The position numbers and the translations under genes were made by a program. A stretch of DNA of 50,967 nucleotides from an uncultured Bacteroidota bacterium (lineage in GTDB: Bacteria; Bacteroidota; Bacteroidia; Flavobacteriales; Flavobacteriaceae), in assembly GCA_902574335.1 (NCBI GenBank), contig CACGNO010000004.1, positions 1-50,967 on the forward strand, given 5' to 3'. The notes beneath the pieces were generated by a model. That model had not been told where the DNA came from. It worked only from the letters and a program-made list of their open reading frames with translations, and searched no databases. Shown here in pieces: positions 26,157 to 33,363 of the stretch. The stretch's first letter is position 1. Every line of letters begins with the position of its first letter.

Positions 26157-27356
26157 ATGTCGAAAGAAATTCCAATTGTAATTTTAAATGGTTTCCTCGG
26201 TTCTGGAAAAACTACTCTTTTTAGAAGTCTTTTGTCTCAATCCAAAAGAAAAGATATTTCTGTTTGCGCCATTGTAAATGATATGAGTAAGTTAGATGTT
26301 GATGGTGAGTTAATATCTAATAGTGCAATTGTAGAAAAAGATGAAAAAATACTACAATCTATCAACTCAAATATCCTTAGCAGTAAAGAGGGGCTTCAAA
26401 AACTAGATCAAGCAATAAATAAATTATTATCTAATAATGATCCCGACTTGATCATAATTGAGACATCTGGAAGTTGCCATCCAATGCCTTTAATAAAGTA
26501 TTTTAAAAATCATAATAAAGTTAATTTGACAGGCGTTCTTGCATTAGTCGATAGCTTAATGATTTCTCAAGATTTCAATTGTGGAAAAAATCTTATACCA
26601 GAAATGCAACAAAATATGCTGCATGGTAAAAGAGGACCAATTAACTTATTGGTTGAACAGATTTTATTTTGCAGCCATGTAATTCTGACAAAAGAAGATA
26701 GAATTAATAATTCTGATCTAAAAAAAATATCTAATCACATAAATCAAATCAATCCATTTGCGTCAATAGATTCTATAATCTTTGGAAAACTTTCAATTGA
26801 ATCGTTATTTGAAATAAACGAATACAATTACTATAATGTTGAAAGATTATTTAAGGAACTAAAGCCAGTTTTAGATTTGGAAGAAAATAACGATAGGCCC
26901 TACAATTTAGCAACCAGAGTAATAAAAGATGATCGCCCATTTCACCCTCAAAGACTTTGGGATGTTTGTCATCAATTTTTAGATAAAAGAATTTATAGAA
27001 GCAAAGGTTTTTTTTGGCTGGCTAGTAGAGACAATCAATCACTATTATGGAATCAATCAGCAGGATCAATTTCTCTCGAAATATTAGGCACATGGCGTGC
27101 AGCTATTCTTGAAGATAAAGAACATGGCTTGTTAGATGAAGAAGTAAAATTATTGAGACAAAAATTATCTAATGAGTTAGGACGTTTTGGAGATCGTTGT
27201 TGTGATCTAACTATTATAGGTGACAAACAACAAGTAGATCAATTTTCTGAAAAAGTAAGGTCATGCTTTCTTACAGAAAAAGAAATACAGCAATGGAAAA
27301 ATGGAGATAAATTCAAAGATCCATGGCCAAAAAACATTGTAAGAGTTAAAAACTAA
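26157..27356 (+). CDS. COG0523/CobW-type GTPase lacking the CxCC motif
   Basis: 399-residue G3E-family GTPase. Walker A is GFLGSGKTT (residues 12-20), switch region IVNDMSKLDVDGEL, Walker B-type ETSGSCHPMP and the guanine motif TKED. C-terminal CobW_C region has FHPQRLWDVCHQF and RSKGFFWLASR. The metal-binding CxCC expected after Walker A (in G-C-I-C-C) is replaced by SINSNILSSKEGL. Family members hand metals, often zinc, to client enzymes. Without CxCC, metal delivery by the known route is doubtful. Upstream gap has no clear Zur operator. It does not overlap its neighbours. Confidence 0.87.
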   Translation: MSKEIPIVILNGFLGSGKTTLFRSLLSQSKRKDISVCAIVNDMSKLDVDGELISNSAIVEKDEKILQSINSNILSSKEGLQKLDQAINKLLSNNDPDLIIIETSGSCHPMPLIKYFKNHNKVNLTGVLALVDSLMISQDFNCGKNLIPEMQQNMLHGKRGPINLLVEQILFCSHVILTKEDRINNSDLKKISNHINQINPFASIDSIIFGKLSIESLFEINEYNYYNVERLFKELKPVLDLEENNDRPYNLATRVIKDDRPFHPQRLWDVCHQFLDKRIYRSKGFFWLASRDNQSLLWNQSAGSISLEILGTWRAAILEDKEHGLLDEEVKLLRQKLSNELGRFGDRCCDLTIIGDKQQVDQFSEKVRSCFLTEKEIQQWKNGDKFKDPWPKNIVRVKN

Positions 27357-27376
27357 ATAATATTATTTCTAAGTTG

Positions 27377-27796
27377 TTAAAGTGTAATTGATTTCAAATT
27401 AATATCACAATTTAGAACACCTGATATTGGGCAGTTGCTTTTTGCCTCCTCTGCCAATTCATCAAACTTATCTTTTGAAATTCCAGACACTTTTGCTTTT
27501 AAATTTAAATCGATTGAAATTATTTTTCCATCTTCAAAAGTCAACAGGGCTTCAGTATTTAATTCATCAGGACTAAAATTAGATTCATTTAGAACAAAAC
27601 TTAATTTCATATTGAAACAACCTGCTAGTGCTCCAGCGATAAGCTCTTCTGGATTAGTTCCAAGCTCACCATTATCGTTTTCAAACCTTGTTTTAAAAGT
27701 ATATGGCATATTATTAAATGCCCCACTTTGAGCTGTTAAAACGCCAGCGCCATCAGCGCCATCTCCTTTCCAAACAGCAATTACTTTTCTTTTCAT
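27377..27796 (-). CDS. OsmC family peroxiredoxin
   Basis: 139-residue OsmC/Ohr-family peroxidase reducing organic hydroperoxides. Reactive Cys are C60 in AGALAGCFNMKL and C122 in SNCPISGVLNC; the family N-P-E-E-L motif is NPEELIAGAL. OsmC-type layout (GTNPEELI) favours OsmC over Ohr. No signal peptide; cytosolic. Upstream minus-strand sequence shows a near match TAAATTTT instead of an exact -7 element. Convergent with the GTPase gene and divergent from the DUF6150 gene. Confidence 0.9.
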   Translation of the reverse strand: MKRKVIAVWKGDGADGAGVLTAQSGAFNNMPYTFKTRFENDNGELGTNPEELIAGALAGCFNMKLSFVLNESNFSPDELNTEALLTFEDGKIISIDLNLKAKVSGISKDKFDELAEEAKSNCPISGVLNCDINLKSITL

Positions 27797-27847
27797 TTGT
27801 AAAAATTTAATTGTTTTATTCTAATTTAATGAAATTTATCGTGGCAC

Positions 27848-27855
27848 TAAGTTTG
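27848..27855 (+). promoter_or_regulatory. candidate -7 promoter element (TAAGTTTG)
   Basis: Exact TAnnTTTG, 20 bases before the ATG of the DUF6150 gene, predicting a leader of about 16 bases. Confidence 0.4.
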
Positions 27856-27874
27856 AACTTAACAAATTAAAAGC

Positions 27875-28207
27875 ATGAATAAATTAATTTTATTTTTCAC
27901 ACTATTATTTTTTAATAAATTTTATTCTCAAAAAATATATTCAGTTGATTATAAATCACAATCCGATATAAAAGTCTTTGTTGTAGATTATGAATCTCAA
28001 GCAGATTTAAATGTGTTTAAAGTTGACTATAAGTCGCAAGCAAAGGAAAATGAAGGTTTATGGTATTTTGTAGATTATGCATCACAATCTGATAAGAAAA
28101 TTTACTTTGTGGATTATAGCTCACAAAGTGATTTAAAAATTTATTTTGTAAAATATAAATCACAAGCTGGCTGGAAAAATAATAGTAAAAAAGCTTTGCT
28201 GTACTAA
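27875..28207 (+). CDS. DUF6150 family exported repeat protein
   Basis: 110-residue protein with signal peptide (about 1-19) and then six near-identical repeats built around VDYxSQ: at residues 24, 37, 50, 66, 79 and 92. Spacing is 13 residues except 16 between copies 3 and 4, where KENEGLW is inserted. Each unit has the form VDYxSQ(A/S)D-x-K-(V/I)-(F/Y), so strands of regular length are expected, perhaps a short beta-solenoid. DUF6150 is conserved in Bacteroidota, with no known role. It has a candidate promoter and stands alone; the convergent gene starts one base later. Confidence 0.85.
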   Translation: MNKLILFFTLLFFNKFYSQKIYSVDYKSQSDIKVFVVDYESQADLNVFKVDYKSQAKENEGLWYFVDYASQSDKKIYFVDYSSQSDLKIYFVKYKSQAGWKNNSKKALLY

Positions 28208-28852
28208 TTAAAATCTTCTACCAATTGAAAATCCTCCTCTGAGTACAGCTTCGGGTCTATTTGAAAATATTTCTTGTCCTGTAGATGAATCATTTTCATC
28301 TTTATTTAGAAGAAATCTCCCAACACCACCAGTTATTTCAAAAGTCCAGCCTTTTTTGTTTACCCATTTTTGTCCAATGGCTGCACCAGGTGCAATATCA
28401 AAAAAATTCTCTTCTTCGGTTCTAATATAATCTGAACCAGAGTTATCGCTGAAATTGTAATACTCAACATCATGTTTTCCAGAGGAAAATTTAGTAAATA
28501 TTTCAGCAAAAAATCCAGCCCCACCATAATCTCTTTTATTAAAAAAATAAAAACGATAGAAAGGAGTCAAGGAGAACTTATCAGTCCAATTTCTGGATGC
28601 TGAATCGTTGTCACCTGCATTTATAAACATGCTTACTCCAAAGGAGGAGTAAGGATCCTTAATTCTTTCATACGTTATATCAAAAGCTGGTAAACTTAGA
28701 ATATCAATTAAATCCAGTTTTAATTCATTTTGACCTAATTCTTCAAAGAGTTCTGAGATTTGATTGTCATTTTTGACAACTTCTACTTGTTGAACTTCTT
28801 GTGAATTTATAGAGATGCTAAAGAGTAAAATTAATAGAGTTATGTATTTCAT
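28208..28852 (-). CDS. outer membrane beta-barrel protein, DUF3575-like
   Basis: 214-residue exported protein. Signal peptide ends at about residue 17 (INSQ). After a variable segment, the pattern NELKLDLIDILSLPAFDITYERI and a series of amphipathic strands ending GGFSIGRRF is typical of small 8-stranded outer-membrane barrels, including DUF3575. Function unknown. The next gene upstream (lipoprotein, start 29083) ends 6 bases before its start, so the two are co-transcribed. Confidence 0.76.
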   Translation of the reverse strand: MKYITLLILLFSISINSQEVQQVEVVKNDNQISELFEELGQNELKLDLIDILSLPAFDITYERIKDPYSSFGVSMFINAGDNDSASRNWTDKFSLTPFYRFYFFNKRDYGGAGFFAEIFTKFSSGKHDVEYYNFSDNSGSDYIRTEEENFFDIAPGAAIGQKWVNKKGWTFEITGGVGRFLLNKDENDSSTGQEIFSNRPEAVLRGGFSIGRRF

Positions 28853-28858
28853 TCGTTA

Positions 28859-29083
28859 TTATTCATTACAATATTCTTCTCCAATTACAAAGGAATTATA
28901 TGTGTCCCTTGTTACTTCTACTTGACCACCTCCTCCAGGGTTCTCGGCATTATTAGTGCCCGAAGTTGATGTTAATGTAAAAAAATACACGCCGTTCATT
29001 TCATATTTATCAACTATTGTCCCACAGCTGTATGGGTCACAGGATGCAAAAACAAAGAAAATAATGAAGAGAATTTTTTTCAA
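28859..29083 (-). CDS. small lipoprotein, 74 aa
   Basis: Short exported protein with lipobox FASC (C15) and three further Cys (C20 and C72, plus C15 lipid site). The mature part of about 59 residues is rich in Gly and Thr with a GGGGQVEV turn. Not recognised. It is followed at 6 bases by a barrel-like protein; the pair may form an envelope complex, but there is no direct evidence. Confidence 0.6.
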   Translation of the reverse strand: MKKILFIIFFVFASCDPYSCGTIVDKYEMNGVYFFTLTSTSGTNNAENPGGGGQVEVTRDTYNSFVIGEEYCNE

Positions 29084-29228
29084 TTTGAGAAATAATATAT
29101 TCTATAAATTTAGCTATATTTTTTTTATGCTATTAAATATTAACATCAAACTTTTTGTACTAATTATTTTTTAGCAAACTAATTTCTCAATAATAATTAT
29201 TGTAAATTAATGAACATAATTTTAACTC

Positions 29229-29672
29229 ATGGAAAATAAGCTAAACAGATTCATTAAATACCCAGTATTAATTATATCAGTCGTTATATGTATTTCTGGA
29301 ATAAGGTGGTTAATTAGCCCAGAGCCTTGGATTTTAGATCAGGTAGCAAATGAAGAACGATTAGCAATGACTTTTAATGAATTATTTTTAATTGAAGGAA
29401 ATGATACTCTTGGAGCATATCTTAAGCAGATATATAGATTTTTAGGATTATATGTTCTTGGGACTGGATTAATGCTATTAGTGTTTGCTTCAAATAAGTT
29501 TTTCGAAAACAAAAGTTTTAGAAATAAATACCTTTCAGTCCTCGGAATACTATTGTTCTCAAATATTCTCTTAGCTTATTTTTGGATTCCATCATCACAT
29601 TTTATTTACATTATGTGGGGTGCAATATTATTATATTTAGTTAGTCTTTATAATCATTGTAAACTAGAATAA
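29229..29672 (+). CDS. four-helix membrane protein
   Basis: 147-residue integral membrane protein with four predicted helices (about 10-30, 72-92, 100-118, 120-140). The order and size resemble DUF4345-like proteins, but no motif makes this firm. No catalytic residues stand out. Its 145-base upstream gap has no exact TAnnTTTG element. It ends 31 bases from the convergent XRE gene. Function unknown. Confidence 0.68.
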   Translation: MENKLNRFIKYPVLIISVVICISGIRWLISPEPWILDQVANEERLAMTFNELFLIEGNDTLGAYLKQIYRFLGLYVLGTGLMLLVFASNKFFENKSFRNKYLSVLGILLFSNILLAYFWIPSSHFIYIMWGAILLYLVSLYNHCKLE

Positions 29673-29703
29673 AAAGTTTTCAAAAATATTAAGATCAAAT
29701 TAA

Positions 29704-29895
29704 CTAATGAAACTTAAATATATCCTCTATACTAGTTTTAAATAAATTAGCCATTTTAAAAGCGGTTGGTAAACTAGGATCAAATTTCTGTTTTTCAATT
29801 GCATTTATTGCCTGCCTTGAAATTCCAATTAACTCTGCAAGTTCCTCTTGTGTGAGCTTTTGATTTTTCCTCAGCTCTTTAACTCTATTTTTCAT
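29704..29895 (-). CDS. XRE-family transcriptional regulator, 63 aa
   Basis: Minimal Cro/CI-type helix-turn-helix protein, YozG-like. Residues 1-60 form the five-helix domain: KNRVKELRKNQKLTQEELAELIG, recognition helix ISRQAINAIEKQ, and a C-terminal FKMANLFKTSIEDIF. It is the last gene of an operon (28-aa protein, 128-aa membrane protein, this regulator) and overlaps the membrane-protein gene by 4 bases. A palindrome that overlaps the operon promoter is its likely operator, so autorepression is expected. Related modules pair such regulators with membrane proteins in many bacteria. Confidence 0.9.
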   Translation of the reverse strand: MKNRVKELRKNQKLTQEELAELIGISRQAINAIEKQKFDPSLPTAFKMANLFKTSIEDIFKFH

Positions 29896-30278
29896 TGATA
29901 TTTTTTAAAAATAAAAATTGAAGAACAAATAAAAGTTAGAGCTGCAAACATTACTAAATGATGAACTCGAGGCTCTATTTCAAGTAATCCTGCCTCAAAT
30001 ATTCCCATCCAAAAAACACCCATGAAAATAGTTAGAAACAAAGTTAGAGATACTGCTTTTAATTGAACAGTTTTTTGAAGCTCATCATAATCATCAAACT
30101 GATTTTTACTAACATATAACATTGTAATAATTAGAATGAAATTTATTATTGCGGCGATTATTGTAATTGTGTTGTTTTCCCATAATTCATTAGGCCCACC
30201 TACTAAAATTGCAAAACTTATTAGCCATAGAAATGTCCAGGCCAAAACAATTTTATTATGTCTTTTATGTACTTTCAT
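29892..30278 (-). CDS. four-helix membrane protein of an XRE operon
   Basis: 128-residue integral membrane protein with four predicted helices (about 10-27, 34-56, 75-95, 104-123). A short conserved-looking loop after helix 2 contains NQFDDYDELQKTVQL. No enzymatic motif. It precedes the XRE regulator with a 4-base ATGA overlap and follows a 28-residue membrane peptide. In comparable modules the membrane protein is thought to be the physiological target or partner of the regulator; the signal sensed is unknown. Confidence 0.75.
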   Translation of the reverse strand: MKVHKRHNKIVLAWTFLWLISFAILVGGPNELWENNTITIIAAIINFILIITMLYVSKNQFDDYDELQKTVQLKAVSLTLFLTIFMGVFWMGIFEAGLLEIEPRVHHLVMFAALTFICSSIFIFKKYQ

Positions 30279-30289
30279 AATCTTAGATA

Positions 30290-30376
30290 TTATTTATTTA
30301 ACCAATACCACAGCATAACTATAGTAAAACCTACAACAAGCCATAGCATAAAATTGCTTTTTTTTTCTTTACTCAT
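30290..30376 (-). CDS. 28-aa single-helix membrane peptide
   Basis: Short frame MSKEKKSNFMLWLVVGF followed by TIVMLWYWLNK: a basic start, one membrane helix, and a basic end. It is the first frame after the operator/promoter and is 11 bases upstream of the membrane-protein gene, so it is well placed as the first gene of the operon. The pattern resembles known small single-helix regulators but no family is assigned. Alternatively it is simply a leader. Confidence 0.45.
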   Translation of the reverse strand: MSKEKKSNFMLWLVVGFTIVMLWYWLNK

Positions 30377-30400
30377 AAATCATAATTTTAATTAATATAA

Positions 30401-30418
30401 TGTAAAGTTTACTTTACA
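30401..30418. promoter_or_regulatory. XRE operator: perfect 8-base inverted repeat
   Basis: TGTAAAGT TT ACTTTACA is a perfect 18-base palindrome with a 2-base centre. Its right arm overlaps the first bases of a TAnnTTTG promoter element on the minus strand (30417-30424). A third half-site with the same ten bases, TGTAAAGTTT, occurs at 30441-30450, exactly 40 bases after the first. This is the expected form of a target for the dimeric regulator encoded at the end of the operon. Confidence 0.65.
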
Positions 30419-30424
30419 AATATA
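30417..30424 (-). promoter_or_regulatory. -7 promoter element (TATATTTG) of the XRE operon
   Basis: Exact TAnnTTTG on the minus strand, 41 bases before the ATG of the 28-aa frame. It overlaps the palindromic operator by 2 bases, so binding there should block transcription. Confidence 0.55.
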
Positions 30425-30465
30425 TAAAAATAATTTAAAATGTAAAGTTTTATTGACTTTTTGTA

Positions 30466-31162
30466 TTATTTTTTTGCAATGTATATTGTTGAGGCACCAA
30501 AAAGTTTTATTTCTGATCTTATATCTTTAAACTTTATATCTCGAAGTATTTTTATAAAATCCTTACCATATGGAAATGTTTTAGCAGACGATTCAAGATA
30601 ACCGTATGCATTGGGATTATTTGAAAAAACCTTTCCGATAATTCTTACGTATAATTTTGTGTGAATATTATAAAAAAGTCTTACTAAAGGGTTCGAAGGC
30701 AATGATGTTTCTAGAATAATTAATAATCCATCTTTTTTTAATACTCTATAAATTTCTTTGAGAGAATTTTTAAGATTTGTAAAATTTCTGACACCATAAC
30801 CTATTGTGACCACATCAAATATTTCACTATTATATTTTAACTTTTCAGCATCACCTTTCTCAAGTAATATGTTTCCATTCAAATTAAGATTGTTAATCTT
30901 TTTTTTGCCCAACTTCAAGCATTTTTGAAGAAGGGTCAACTCCTATAATTTTACAATTTTTTATCGATGATAGCTCAATTGCTATATCAGAGGTTCCTGT
31001 TGCTAAATCTAAAATTTTCTTTGGATTCGTTTTCTTGGAAATGCTAACTATTTTCTTTTTCCATTTATTGTGAGCCCCAAAAGTTATTAGATTATTAATA
31101 AAATCATACTCCTCAGAAATAGAATCAAACATTTCTCTATTGTCATTGTTTTTTTTACTCAT
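30466..31162 (-). pseudogene. menG: demethylmenaquinone methyltransferase, split by a frameshift
   Basis: MenG/UbiE methylates demethylmenaquinone, the last step of menaquinone synthesis. The 5' frame (31162-30893) holds the family start (REMFDSISEEYDFINNLIT) and motif I LDLATGTSD; the 3' frame (reading from about 30906 to 30466) holds GDAEKL, VVTIGYGVRNFTNL and the C-terminus. The join lies in an A8 run (T8 on the plus strand, 30899-30906). Deleting one A gives an uninterrupted 231-residue protein of normal length. So this is either a one-base sequencing error, a real null mutation, or a gene rescued by slippage. The 5' and 3' parts match the family equally well. Confidence 0.85.
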
Positions 31163-31170
31163 TATATAAA

Positions 31171-31785
31171 TTACTTTTTTATAAAATGTGAAAAGAGAAA
31201 GTTTTGAGTAGTGTTAAAAGGAGTTACATGATCATAATAAAATGAATCTATTAGTTTAAAACTTCTATTAAATATTTTTTCAATCACTTTTTCTGAATAT
31301 CTTTTTACATCTAGACCACTGCATTTTAAGGGGCCATTTTCAGAAAAAGTTCCAATTATCAAATGCCCATTCTCAGAAATGTTTTTTTCAACTATGTCTA
31401 TATATTTTCTAATTAGATTTTCTTCATTTAAAAAATGAAATACGGCTCTATCATGCCAAATATCAAATTTTTCATCAGTTTTAAAACTTAAAATATCTTC
31501 AGAAATCCATCTCACTTTATTTGATTGTTCACCTAAAAATTTTTTTGATTTTTCTAGTGCGGATTCGGATATATCTAAATATGTTAAATGATTATACCCA
31601 ATTTCAATCAAATGCTTTAATAATTTACTTCTGCCACTTCCAACATCAATAATTTTTGGATTCTCGATTCCCGCATTTTGTATCATCTTTAGCGATTCGT
31701 TGGTTTCTTTTTGAAACCAACTTACTTCATCCTCATTTTTTTCATCATAAATTTTTTCCCAATGTGATTTTAAATTGTAGTTCAT
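31171..31785 (-). CDS. class I SAM-dependent methyltransferase
   Basis: 204-residue cytosolic methyltransferase. SAM motif I is IIDVGSGRSKLL (45-56), motif II acidic residue in LTYLDISE, then DIWHDRAVFHFL in motif IV and IIGTFS in the later strand. The overall form (small, with D-x-W-H-D-R-A-V-F-H-F) resembles small-molecule or TehB/thiopurine-like methyltransferases. Substrate unknown. The menG start lies 8 bases downstream, so they form a transcript; it may be coincidental. Confidence 0.86.
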   Translation of the reverse strand: MNYNLKSHWEKIYDEKNEDEVSWFQKETNESLKMIQNAGIENPKIIDVGSGRSKLLKHLIEIGYNHLTYLDISESALEKSKKFLGEQSNKVRWISEDILSFKTDEKFDIWHDRAVFHFLNEENLIRKYIDIVEKNISENGHLIIGTFSENGPLKCSGLDVKRYSEKVIEKIFNRSFKLIDSFYYDHVTPFNTTQNFLFSHFIKK

Positions 31786-31814
31786 TATTTAGTATTGTAA
31801 TTTAGCTAAAACTT

Positions 31815-31991
31815 ATGAGTTTGTTTGATAAATATTTTTTTGGCTATTTACCAGAAAAAATAAGAACTTTTGTTCGTTTCTTTTGTGTTGTTTTTCTTTT
31901 ATTCTTAATTATTGAAATTGCAATCACGTTTGTTTTTGTGGTATTTATTATCGCAGTTATTTCTAAACTTTTGATGAGATTCTTTAATTAA
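31815..31991 (+). CDS. small membrane protein, 58 aa
   Basis: ATG-started frame: a short amphipathic N-terminus (MSLFDKYFFGYLPEKIR) and one or two long hydrophobic helices (about 18-56), then a basic end KLLMRFFN. It lies divergent from the methyltransferase gene and its stop overlaps that of the nuclease gene by 4 bases on the other strand. Coding status is supported by the helix pattern and by filling the gap, but no family was recognised. Confidence 0.5.
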   Translation: MSLFDKYFFGYLPEKIRTFVRFFCVVFLLFLIIEIAITFVFVVFIIAVISKLLMRFFN

Positions 31992-32764
31992 AACGATCTA
32001 GCTTTTCTTATTAAAAAATCTGTTTCCTTTTTCAATAGTGGTATTTTCAGGTGAAAAAAAGTATGGTACTTTGGATGCAGAATAAGCAAATTCATTGAGC
32101 TAATTTCTTTATCATAGTTCTCTTCCAAAATATATTTATATAAATTTAATTGTAAACAGTATTTATTATAGCTATTATTTGATAGATCATTAAGCTCATC
32201 AAACCCATATTCAAAATCACTTTTAATTACTGCGCCAATATCATTAACAAGCTTGGTTGATCTTTTCCAATCGAAAATAAACAACTCACCACTGGGTTTT
32301 TCATAAACCATATCAATTGTTCCAGCAATTGATGCTTTTGAGTCAAACACCCTCCACTCAGTTCTATAGGGTTTTATTGATGGGTATTTTTTAATAAATT
32401 CCTCAAAATACTTAAATTCTGGAGGGAATTCTTTGACATCTATATTGTTGTAATATTTTTCAATTACTTCATGCAAAAGAGTTCCTTTTTTAGCAGCTTC
32501 TTCTCTTTTTGTATCCCATTCATCTAATATTTTTTTTTGCAATTCATCAAGTTGTTCTTTACCATATTTCTTTCCTAAAAAATCTAATCGTTCTTTAGCC
32601 TTCATTCTAGACCAATATTCTGAATCAAATTCTGGAAAAAAAGTCTCAATAAGTTGGGATACAGAATTTTTAATTCTGTTTCCATCTACCATGTAATTAT
32701 GCTCCTTAGAATTAAAGCTTATCCTTTTATCGTTGGGGTGTATATTAATTTTTAAATTACTCAA
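31988..32764 (-). CDS. PD-(D/E)XK-superfamily nuclease
   Basis: 258-residue protein with the RecB/Cas4-type nuclease core. Residues: H98 in GTLLHEVIEKYY, E136 in YRTEWRVF, D151 in GTIDMVY, and D165-W166-K167 in FIFDWKRST, which form the usual H...D...(D/E)xK set. N-terminal part is helical with a long charged stretch. No helicase or Cas gene is adjacent; a stand-alone role in DNA repair or restriction of foreign DNA is possible. No cysteine cluster, so no iron-sulfur site of the Cas4 type. Confidence 0.82.
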   Translation of the reverse strand: MSNLKINIHPNDKRISFNSKEHNYMVDGNRIKNSVSQLIETFFPEFDSEYWSRMKAKERLDFLGKKYGKEQLDELQKKILDEWDTKREEAAKKGTLLHEVIEKYYNNIDVKEFPPEFKYFEEFIKKYPSIKPYRTEWRVFDSKASIAGTIDMVYEKPSGELFIFDWKRSTKLVNDIGAVIKSDFEYGFDELNDLSNNSYNKYCLQLNLYKYILEENYDKEISSMNLLILHPKYHTFFHLKIPLLKKETDFLIRKARSF

Positions 32765-32822
32765 TATTTAAATATACTATTTTATCATTTTTTTATATCA
32801 TTGTTAGAATAAAACAATAATT

Positions 32823-33320
32823 ATGAAAAATCTTATTACACTATTAAGTTTAATTTTTGCATTTAACTTAAATGCTAATATAGATCCAAATGACTTTGAA
32901 ACGTTAAAACAACTTGAAGGAAAATGGGTTGGAACTTTGGAAAGAACAGATGAAACTACCGACAGCTTTATTTTAGAGTTTAGCATTGCATCAAATGGAA
33001 GTGCTATTTTGGAAGAAAGCAATACTGGAGGAATTGAAATGCTTACTATTTTTAATTATCAAAATGATGAACTTTTGTTAACTCATTATTGTGGATTACA
33101 GAACAAGCCCGTATCAAAACTCACATCTAGTGAAAATGGAAAATTGATTTTCAAAACTGATGACGATATGAGTGGATTAAGTTTAAAAAAAGACACATAT
33201 GTTACATCCTGGGAAATTGATTTATTACCTGATGATGAAAACAAAATTCTTTATAAATATACGGTTAGTGGACCTGATGGTGTTGCATTTGTTGCAACAG
33301 CAGAAATGAATAAAATTTAG
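32823..33320 (+). CDS. secreted lipocalin-like protein
   Basis: 165-residue exported protein with signal peptide (about 1-18, ending NANA-like). The mature part begins with LEGKWVGTLERTDETTDSF and continues as a series of strands (ILEFSIASNGSAILEES, MLTIFNYQNDELLLTHYC) typical of a calycin/lipocalin-like barrel. A lone Cys is in LLLTHYCGLQ. Function unknown. A perfect hairpin terminator follows the stop codon. Confidence 0.68.
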   Translation: MKNLITLLSLIFAFNLNANIDPNDFETLKQLEGKWVGTLERTDETTDSFILEFSIASNGSAILEESNTGGIEMLTIFNYQNDELLLTHYCGLQNKPVSKLTSSENGKLIFKTDDDMSGLSLKKDTYVTSWEIDLLPDDENKILYKYTVSGPDGVAFVATAEMNKI

Positions 33321-33327
33321 TTCAAAA

Positions 33328-33355
33328 AAAAGAGCCCATTAAATTGGGCTCTTTT
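33328..33355. terminator. bidirectional hairpin terminator
   Basis: Perfect 11-base stem: AAAAGAGCCCA (33328-33338) pairs with TGGGCTCTTTT (33345-33355), with a 6-base loop, flanked by A and T runs. It lies between convergent genes, 8 bases after the + strand stop and 9 bases before the end of the minus-strand gene, so it can serve both. Confidence 0.9.
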
Positions 33356-33363
33356 CTTAATCT

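Noticed and set aside
29704-30376. Toxin-antitoxin system made of the XRE protein and its neighbours
   Set aside because: The partner is a four-helix membrane protein with no toxin fold seen, and the operator/autoregulation pattern fits a simple regulator-membrane protein module.
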